Source of the DNA: Alphaproteobacteria bacterium | GTDB lineage: Bacteria; Pseudomonadota; Alphaproteobacteria; Micavibrionales; Micavibrionaceae | NCBI GenBank assembly: GCA_023301785.1 | Contig: JALZUF010000065.1 | Location: 1 to 7,463 of the forward strand | Length of the DNA: 7,463 bases | Direction of reading: 5' to 3' | Shown: in pieces, positions 1 through 4,381 of the stretch | Layout: the number at the start of each line of letters is the position of its first letter | How positions within the stretch are numbered: position 1 is the first letter of the stretch | Program-made: the position numbers and the translations under genes | Notes under the pieces: generated by a model | Seen by the model: only the letters and a program-made list of their open reading frames with translations | The model's database searches: none | Told to the model about the DNA's origin: nothing

Positions 1-9
1 TGAATTATT

Positions 10-46
10 CATAGTTAGTACCTTTCTTTTTTAAGGTCTGACTATG
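10..46. other. Imperfect inverted repeat / stem-loop
   Basis: Bases 10-24 pair with 33-46 around an 8-base T-rich loop (25-32). The outer arms CATAGT (10-15) and ACTATG (41-46) match perfectly, and so do the inner arms ACCTT (20-24) and AAGGT (33-37). Between them are one G-T wobble (16/40), two normal pairs and a single bulged T at 19. Neither strand has a T run directly after the stem, so it does not look like a standard intrinsic terminator. It could be a transcript 3'-end structure, a protein-binding palindrome or part of a feature cut by the window edge. Confidence 0.5.
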
Positions 47-89
47 GTTCAGAAAAGTTATTAATTAGTTACTCTATGAAGGTGGTGGC

Positions 90-111
90 TTTCGGCCAAT
101 AGCGGACACTC
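90..111 (-). repeat. Dispersed intergenic repeat, copy A
   Basis: On the minus strand this reads GAGTGTCCGCTATTGGCCGAAA. Its first 11 bases match copy C (7445-7455) at 10 of 11 positions. On the plus strand the 12-mer TTTCGGCCAATA (90-101) is identical to 4289-4300 in copy B. A small TGGC/GCCA stem lies across its edge. It looks like a member of a short dispersed repeat family, placed here downstream of the exbD end. Confidence 0.55.
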
Positions 112-198
112 AAGTTGCATAGGATTTACCTAACCACGCCGTATAAAAGAGGTGTTTTAACTCGCAATGTATCTGAAATTGTAAAATATACGTTAAAA

Positions 199-621
199 TT
201 ATTTACCTTGTTTCATCACGATATCTGCGGCTTCAATATTGTTCTTACGTAAGAATGCCATAATTTGAAGGAGCTTATCCATTGATACGTCTTTATCACC
301 AATAATGATGATTTTCTTATTTTCTATTACTTTGACTTTCAAGGCATTCTTAAATTCATTTTCTTCTTCATAAGAGACGTCATTAATTTTCCAACCAAAC
401 TCTTTTGGTAATAAGGTGACTGACAGCATATCAGGATCTTCAACAGCTTGTGTAATGTCTTCGTTATCCTCTGGCAAATTTACATCAAGCGCATAAGGAA
501 CAGCATTAGCGGTCAAAAGAAAAAACACGATGAGCATGAACATCACATCTAGTAAAGGTGTGAGGTCAGGCATTAAGTCTGAAACAATATTACCTCGTTT
601 ATTGGCGGGCACTTCAATCAT
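199..621 (-). CDS. exbD: ExbD, proton-channel subunit of the TonB energising complex
   Basis: ExbD works with ExbB in the inner membrane, using the proton gradient to energise TonB. The product has a short cytoplasmic N-terminus, one membrane helix containing the family motif DLTPLLDVMF, and a periplasmic domain ending near residue 140. I place the start at the ATG at 621 (140 residues). A GGAAGG Shine-Dalgarno lies about 11 bases upstream, and this start puts the conserved helix aspartate at residue 25, the same number as in E. coli ExbD. A GTG at 633 would add four residues (MPRL) but has almost no room for a ribosome site. The gene overlaps the 3' end of exbB, so translational coupling is likely. 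It is the last gene of the operon. The N-terminus resembles ExbD2 of Vibrio TonB2 systems (from memory). Confidence 0.93.
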   Translation of the reverse strand: MIEVPANKRGNIVSDLMPDLTPLLDVMFMLIVFFLLTANAVPYALDVNLPEDNEDITQAVEDPDMLSVTLLPKEFGWKINDVSYEEENEFKNALKVKVIENKKIIIIGDKDVSMDKLLQIMAFLRKNNIEAADIVMKQGK

Positions 622-1156
622 TAAGCGTGGCACCTTCCATTTTAAGGCTTTGAGTATTTAAGTGCTTTTGAAACTTCTCAAGACGTTTTTCTGCCATACG
701 TGAATAAAGAAACGCAGCTAATAAACAAGGCAAGGCAATAGAAAGACCGTAAGCAGTTGTGAGCATGGCGCTCCATAAACCATCGGCAATCATGCTAGGG
801 ACAACAGGCCCTGTTTGTTCAGATATATCTTTAAACGCTTTAATCATACCTATGACAGTCCCTAAAAGTCCTACCATAGGACTTAGCACAGCAACAATAC
901 GAAGCAATTGAATTCCATGCGTTAGTTTTGCTTGTAGGTCAGCAAGGCGAAAGGAAAGAAGTTCATCACGTACTTCTTTTTTGAGTTTTTTATTATCATC
1001 TAACTCTTTATTAAGCGCTTTAAAACTCGTCGCGTTCTCTAACTCGGGTAAACGTAGAAAGAACACAAAACGCTCAACAATCAATATAGCGCCAACAAGC
1101 GACAGCCCTAGTAACGGGTAAAATAATGGTCCAATTTGTGTGATCGTTTCAATCAT
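614..1156 (-). CDS. exbB: ExbB, MotA/TolQ/ExbB-family proton channel protein
   Basis: ExbB is the multi-spanning inner-membrane scaffold of the ExbB-ExbD motor. The 180-residue product has three predicted membrane helices at roughly residues 8-34, 84-108 and 126-150, and a charged cytoplasmic segment (about 40-80) between the first two. The second helix carries the glycine-rich family stretch SPMVGLLGTVIGMIKAF. The third holds the signature IADGLWSAMLTTAYGLSIALP. At 180 residues it is shorter than E. coli ExbB (about 240) and similar in size to ExbB2 of Vibrio TonB2 systems. An AAGGAT ribosome site (1161-1166) lies just after the tonB stop codon. TolQ is a homologous alternative, but the tonB neighbour, the receptor and the absence of tolR/tolA/tolB favour ExbB. 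Confidence 0.95.
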   Translation of the reverse strand: MIETITQIGPLFYPLLGLSLVGAILIVERFVFFLRLPELENATSFKALNKELDDNKKLKKEVRDELLSFRLADLQAKLTHGIQLLRIVAVLSPMVGLLGTVIGMIKAFKDISEQTGPVVPSMIADGLWSAMLTTAYGLSIALPCLLAAFLYSRMAEKRLEKFQKHLNTQSLKMEGATLND

Positions 1157-1160
1157 AATA

Positions 1161-1166
1161 ATCCTT
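1161..1166 (-). promoter_or_regulatory. exbB ribosome binding site
   Basis: On the minus strand AAGGAT sits four bases before the exbB ATG (1156) and immediately after the tonB TAA (1169-1171). It packs the two genes tightly and supports a shared transcript. Confidence 0.7.
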
Positions 1167-1168
1167 TA

Positions 1169-1864
1169 TTATTGTATTTTGAATTCTACTGGTATTTCTA
1201 CCCAGCTTTTTGTTGCCTGCCCATTTACGATGTTAGGCGCGAATGTCCATTTCTTAACCGCCTTTATTGCCGCTTGATTAAGTAAGGCATATTGAGAGGG
1301 TTTATGAATTGTTATATTTTGACGAGCGCCTGTTTCAGAAATCAAGACACGCAGCCATACTGTTCCTTCTTGGCGCATTCTTAATGCACGTTTAGGGTAA
1401 TCTGGCTGGATACGTCGACCCTTCAAATTTCTTTCGTTCACCACAGGGATAGCTTTAGGAACAGCCTTAACTTGAACAGGAGGAGCTGATAATTTAACAA
1501 TCGGTTCTACTACTTGCTGAGTTGCAGCTGCAGGTTCAATGTTATTTAAAAATTTTGGTGTTGTTTTTATTGGTGTAGATTTTGCTATCTTATTAGGGAC
1601 GACTTTCTTTTTAATAGGTTTATTTTTAACTTCAGAAACTTGCTGTATTTTTTGCACAGTCTTAGGTTTCTCTTTCACTGGCGTTAAAAAGCGAATACTT
1701 ACATTTGTTGGTGGGCTGAATAAGTCAGCAGAAATTATATCCTGCGATTTAGTTTGGGTTGCCCAAGAGAAAACAATCAAATGAAAACAAGCGGCAACGC
1801 CAATGGCGAAGCTTAATCGCCCCGTGCTTTCGTTATTAAAAAAGTTATTATCCACAAACATCAT
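1169..1864 (-). CDS. tonB: TonB, periplasm-spanning energy transducer
   Basis: TonB couples the ExbB-ExbD motor to outer-membrane receptors. The 231-residue protein has the classic layout. Residues 1-16 are cytoplasmic, 17-35 form a signal-anchor helix containing a histidine (H28), and about 60-148 are a Pro/Lys/Val-rich linker that crosses the periplasm. The C-terminal domain (about 150-231) has the conserved YP (156-157), the EGTVWLRVLISETG strand-turn and the AIKAVKKWTFAP helix-strand segment. It is first in the leftward operon, directly opposite the receptor gene. Two adjacent ATG codons (1864 and 1861) could each start it. No good Shine-Dalgarno is visible, and a Fur-like palindrome begins only 13 bases upstream. 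Expression should therefore rise when iron is scarce. Its close linkage to one receptor suggests a dedicated rather than general TonB, which is an inference. Confidence 0.95.
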   Translation of the reverse strand: MMFVDNNFFNNESTGRLSFAIGVAACFHLIVFSWATQTKSQDIISADLFSPPTNVSIRFLTPVKEKPKTVQKIQQVSEVKNKPIKKKVVPNKIAKSTPIKTTPKFLNNIEPAAATQQVVEPIVKLSAPPVQVKAVPKAIPVVNERNLKGRRIQPDYPKRALRMRQEGTVWLRVLISETGARQNITIHKPSQYALLNQAAIKAVKKWTFAPNIVNGQATKSWVEIPVEFKIQ

Positions 1865-1877
1865 AAAAATTCTAATT

Positions 1878-1896
1878 GAGAATGATTTTCATTCTT
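1878..1896. promoter_or_regulatory. Fur-box-like operator 1 (tonB side)
   Basis: The 19-mer GAGAATGATTTTCATTCTT matches 14 of 19 bases of the classical Fur consensus GATAATGATAATCATTATC. It contains perfect 7-base inverted arms, AGAATGA (1879-1885) and TCATTCT (1889-1895), around TTT. It touches the -35 of the rightward promoter and lies just upstream of the tonB start, so bound Fur-Fe could affect both transcripts. Confidence 0.75.
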
Positions 1897-1923
1897 GACT
1901 TGGTTAAATTACACTCATATAAG
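1895..1923 (+). promoter_or_regulatory. Sigma70-type promoter of the receptor gene
   Basis: TTGACT (1895-1900) and TATAAG (1918-1923) each match 5 of 6 bases of the sigma70 consensus and are separated by exactly 17 bases. Transcription would begin near 1930, giving a leader of about 75 bases. The -35 abuts Fur-like operator 1, and operator 2 covers the start of the transcript, an arrangement expected for iron repression. Confidence 0.7.
1908..1913 (-). promoter_or_regulatory. Possible -10 element for tonB-exbB-exbD
   Basis: On the minus strand TGTAAT matches 5 of 6 bases of the -10 consensus, about 44 bases before the tonB ATG. No good -35 is present at the right distance, so this is tentative. 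If correct, Fur-like operator 1 would lie at the start of the tonB transcript, mirroring operator 2 on the other side. Confidence 0.3.
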
Positions 1924-1939
1924 ATTGGTTATTCTTAGT

Positions 1940-1958
1940 GATAATGATTATCATTTAC
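1940..1958. promoter_or_regulatory. Fur-box-like operator 2 (receptor side)
   Basis: The 19-mer GATAATGATTATCATTTAC matches 16 of 19 bases of the classical Fur consensus. It contains the perfect palindrome AATGAT-T-ATCATT (1943-1955). It lies 17 bases downstream of the receptor -10, covering the start of that transcript. Its centre is 62 bases from that of operator 1. Confidence 0.85.
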
Positions 1959-2004
1959 AAGAAAATAACAATAAAAACAAAGATAAATTGGGGTCTAATC
2001 GAAA

Positions 2005-4233
2005 ATGAAAACAACAACAAAGACAGCATTATTGCTGACAACCATCTTAACAGCCGCCGCAACGACCGCCGTAGCGCAAGAAAACACGTCTTCGGGTGAT
2101 CATTCTAAGACTGTGATGGAGCGTGTGATGGTTATTGGAAGCGCTGAACGTGCCGCTGATTTAACGGGATCCGCCCAATTCATTGATAAAGAAACACTAG
2201 ATAAGAATAATTACACTGATATTAACCGCGTTTTACGTCAGGTTCCTGGAGTGAATATCCAAGAAGAAGAAGGTTACGGAAACCGCCCTAATATTGGACT
2301 TCGTGGCGGGCGCTCTGAACGTAGCGCGGACATTACATTAATGGAAGATGGAGTTTTAATTGCACCTGCACCTTACGCATCCCCTTCTGCATATTACTTC
2401 CCACGTGTGAACCGTATGGAAGCGGTTGAAGTGCGTAAGGGTTCTAGCACAATTAAATTCGGGCCGCGTACAACGAGTGGGGCGATTAACCTAATTTCTA
2501 GCTCTGTTCCAGACACACAAGAGATTGAAGCATTAACTGCCTATGGTACAGACAATACAAAACGTCTTCAGGGCCACTACGGTAATAGTGTAGCTTTAGG
2601 TTCTGGTAATTTTGGTTTTGTTTTAGATGCCAGTCACGATCAAACAGATGGCTTTAAAACTATTGATATTGTTGGTGGTGATACGGGATACTCTATCCAA
2701 GATTTAATGGGTAAGGTAAAAGTAAGTACTGACCCTGCCGCTGATATTTACCAATCTGTTGAAGTGAAGTTTGGCGCGACAGAAGAGGACTCTGATGAAA
2801 CTTATCTCGGTTTGGCGCAGTCTGATTTTGATGCAGACCCATTCCGTAGATATGCTGGTTCACAAGAGGATAATATGGAGGCGAGCCATCGTCAGTACCA
2901 TATCCGTCATTTCGCAGACTTTGGCAATTTTGATACGACAACTACATTATATCATAATAAATTTTCTAGAAATTGGTATAAACTACAAGATCTTCAAGTA
3001 GGTGGAGCAACGGTTAGCCTAAGCAATGCATTAAGCGATACAACATCTGCTGGATATTTGGCTTTAACTGGGCAAAATGATTTAGATGGAAGTGCTGCAA
3101 ATAATTTAACTGTACGTGCGAATAACCGTGATTATTATTCAACAGGAATTCAAAGTGATTTAGCAACACAGTTTGACACAGGAAATTTTGAACATGAGTT
3201 AGAATTTGGTGCTCGTTATCATTACGATAAAGAAGATCGTTTCCAGCAAGAGGATTTATACGCAATTACAAATGGCGTTACGTCTCTTACTAGTGCGGGT
3301 GCACCAGGTTCCAACGCCAATCGTCATGCAAAAGCAAATGCAATCGCTCTTTATATGCTTGATGAGATTAGTTTAAATAATTGGACAGTTGTTCCAGGGC
3401 TTCGTTATGAACATGTTCGTACAAAACGTGAAGACTTCAACAGTGGTGCTATTCGTAAGAACAAAACTGTAGAGTTTATTCCAGGTATTAGTGCAGGGTA
3501 TGATTTTTCGAATGGTGTAAATGTGTTTGGTGGCGTTCATAAGGGTTTTGCCCCACCATCACCAAGCAGTACAAATGATGATAACGAAGAGAGCATAAAC
3601 TATGAGCTTGGAGCACGTTACAACAATAATGTTTTCAATACTGAAATCGTAGGATTCTTTAATGATTATTCCAACCTATTAGGTGAATGTACTTTATCAT
3701 CGGGCTGCTCTGGCGGTGCAACGGGACAGCAATTTAATGCTGGTGAAGTTGATGCCTACGGTGTTGAATTTTCTGTCGGTTATGATGCTGCGCCTATATT
3801 TAATTTTAATGACATCAGTTTGCCCATTAACTTTAACTACACCTACACGCAAGCCGAATTTCAAAATGACTTTGTAAGTTCTTTTGATGAATGGGGCAGT
3901 GTAACAGCTGGTGATGAACTACCTTATATTGCAGAACATCAATTTTTTGTCTCTGCAGGCGTCGAAGCGCCGAAATGGGAAGCTCACGTTTCTGCTAAAT
4001 ATGTAGATGAGATGCGTACTCAAGCAGGTACTGGTTCAATACCGACTGGACAAGGAACAGACGCTCATTTTGTCGTTGATATCGCGGGTGAATATGAAGT
4101 GATGCCTCAAACAAGGTTGTTTTTCACAGCAGATAACATTTTTGATAAAGAATATGTTGCCGCTCGTCGTCCTGCAGGCGCAAGACCTGGTAAGCCTGCA
4201 ACAGCTTTGGCAGGTATTAAGTTTAAGTTTTAA
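2005..4233 (+). CDS. FecA-like TonB-dependent outer-membrane siderophore receptor
   Basis: The 742-residue protein is an outer-membrane gated channel importing a ferric chelate. It has a signal peptide (1-24, cleavage after AVA), a TonB box around residues 39-45 (ERVMVIG) and a plug domain to about 170. The beta barrel ends in phenylalanine (KFKF), as expected for recognition by the Bam machinery. Plug segments such as NIGLRGGRSERS, LMEDGVLIAPAPYASP and IKFGPRTTSGAINLI closely follow E. coli FecA (LAPAPYGQP, RYGPQNVGGVINF). Barrel hallmarks include GVHKGFAPPSPSS (510-522) and the end motif NIFDKEYVAARRPAGARPG. Two cysteines (562, 568) probably form a loop disulfide. There is no N-terminal signalling domain, so it cannot signal through a FecR/FecI pathway. 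The likely ligand is ferric citrate or a related chelate, but family membership alone does not settle this. A weak GGGG-type ribosome site lies about 10 bases before the ATG. Confidence 0.93.
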   Translation: MKTTTKTALLLTTILTAAATTAVAQENTSSGDHSKTVMERVMVIGSAERAADLTGSAQFIDKETLDKNNYTDINRVLRQVPGVNIQEEEGYGNRPNIGLRGGRSERSADITLMEDGVLIAPAPYASPSAYYFPRVNRMEAVEVRKGSSTIKFGPRTTSGAINLISSSVPDTQEIEALTAYGTDNTKRLQGHYGNSVALGSGNFGFVLDASHDQTDGFKTIDIVGGDTGYSIQDLMGKVKVSTDPAADIYQSVEVKFGATEEDSDETYLGLAQSDFDADPFRRYAGSQEDNMEASHRQYHIRHFADFGNFDTTTTLYHNKFSRNWYKLQDLQVGGATVSLSNALSDTTSAGYLALTGQNDLDGSAANNLTVRANNRDYYSTGIQSDLATQFDTGNFEHELEFGARYHYDKEDRFQQEDLYAITNGVTSLTSAGAPGSNANRHAKANAIALYMLDEISLNNWTVVPGLRYEHVRTKREDFNSGAIRKNKTVEFIPGISAGYDFSNGVNVFGGVHKGFAPPSPSSTNDDNEESINYELGARYNNNVFNTEIVGFFNDYSNLLGECTLSSGCSGGATGQQFNAGEVDAYGVEFSVGYDAAPIFNFNDISLPINFNYTYTQAEFQNDFVSSFDEWGSVTAGDELPYIAEHQFFVSAGVEAPKWEAHVSAKYVDEMRTQAGTGSIPTGQGTDAHFVVDIAGEYEVMPQTRLFFTADNIFDKEYVAARRPAGARPGKPATALAGIKFKF

Positions 4234-4381
4234 TCATTACCACAAGAGTTTAAATAGTAAATGTCCGCTTTGGGTCGTATGCGGCCCTTTTCGGCCAATA
4301 TGCGACCTATGCGATTCTGCTGGTAACTGCGTCTAAACGTTACTCCCGCGTTACCCCGCTTGAACCAGAACCGTCAGCCAG
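4234..4381. other. Spacer between convergent genes, with stem-loops
   Basis: The receptor (rightward) and the RTX gene (leftward) end here. Besides the repeat hairpin at 4273-4307 there is a second potential stem, GGTAAC-T-GCG (4322-4331) with CGCGTTACC (4347-4355), nine pairs with one bulge and a 15-base loop. Neither stem is followed by a T run on either strand, so termination may be Rho-dependent or rely on the structures alone. Bases about 4310-4380 look more GC-rich than the flanks. Confidence 0.45.
4261..4307 (+). repeat. Dispersed intergenic repeat, copy B, with hairpin
   Basis: The 13-mer CCGCTTTGGGTCG (4265-4277) is identical to 7451-7463, and TTTCGGCCAATA (4289-4300) is identical to 90-101. 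The element folds. GGTCG (4273-4277) pairs with CGACC (4303-4307), TATG (4278-4281) pairs with TATG (4299-4302) using two wobbles, and GGCC (4283-4286) pairs with GGCC (4293-4296), leaving a CTTTTC loop. It sits between two convergent genes and could help end transcription, although no T run follows it. Confidence 0.65.

Larger units (their letters stand above)
1..198. other. Intergenic region downstream of exbD, no gene seen
   Basis: No open frame with coding character is visible in this stretch. It holds two structured elements, annotated separately: a long hairpin at 10-46 and a short dispersed-repeat copy around 90-111. No canonical terminator (GC-rich stem followed by a T run) for the leftward tonB-exbB-exbD transcript could be recognised here. 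Confidence 0.6.

Noticed and set aside
1539..1784. Plus-strand open frame of 81 codons
   Set aside because: It lies wholly antisense to tonB, mostly the Pro/Lys linker, whose codons give a Phe/Val/Gly-rich reverse frame. No independent support.
1865..2004. FecI-type extracytoplasmic sigma-factor promoter for the receptor
   Set aside because: A good sigma70 promoter with Fur-like sites explains the region, the receptor lacks the signalling domain, and no fecI/fecR gene is in the window.
2693..3265. Short frames on both strands inside the receptor gene
   Set aside because: They overlap a full-length, well-motifed receptor frame, lack ribosome sites and have no recognisable domains.
4273..4307. 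Intrinsic terminator for the receptor gene
   Set aside because: The hairpin is real, but no T run follows it on either strand, and part of it recurs elsewhere as a repeat, so I annotate it as a repeat only.
4142..4336. Plus-strand frame running from the receptor end across the intergenic hairpin
   Set aside because: It starts inside the receptor gene in another frame and its tail is the repeat element. No family features.
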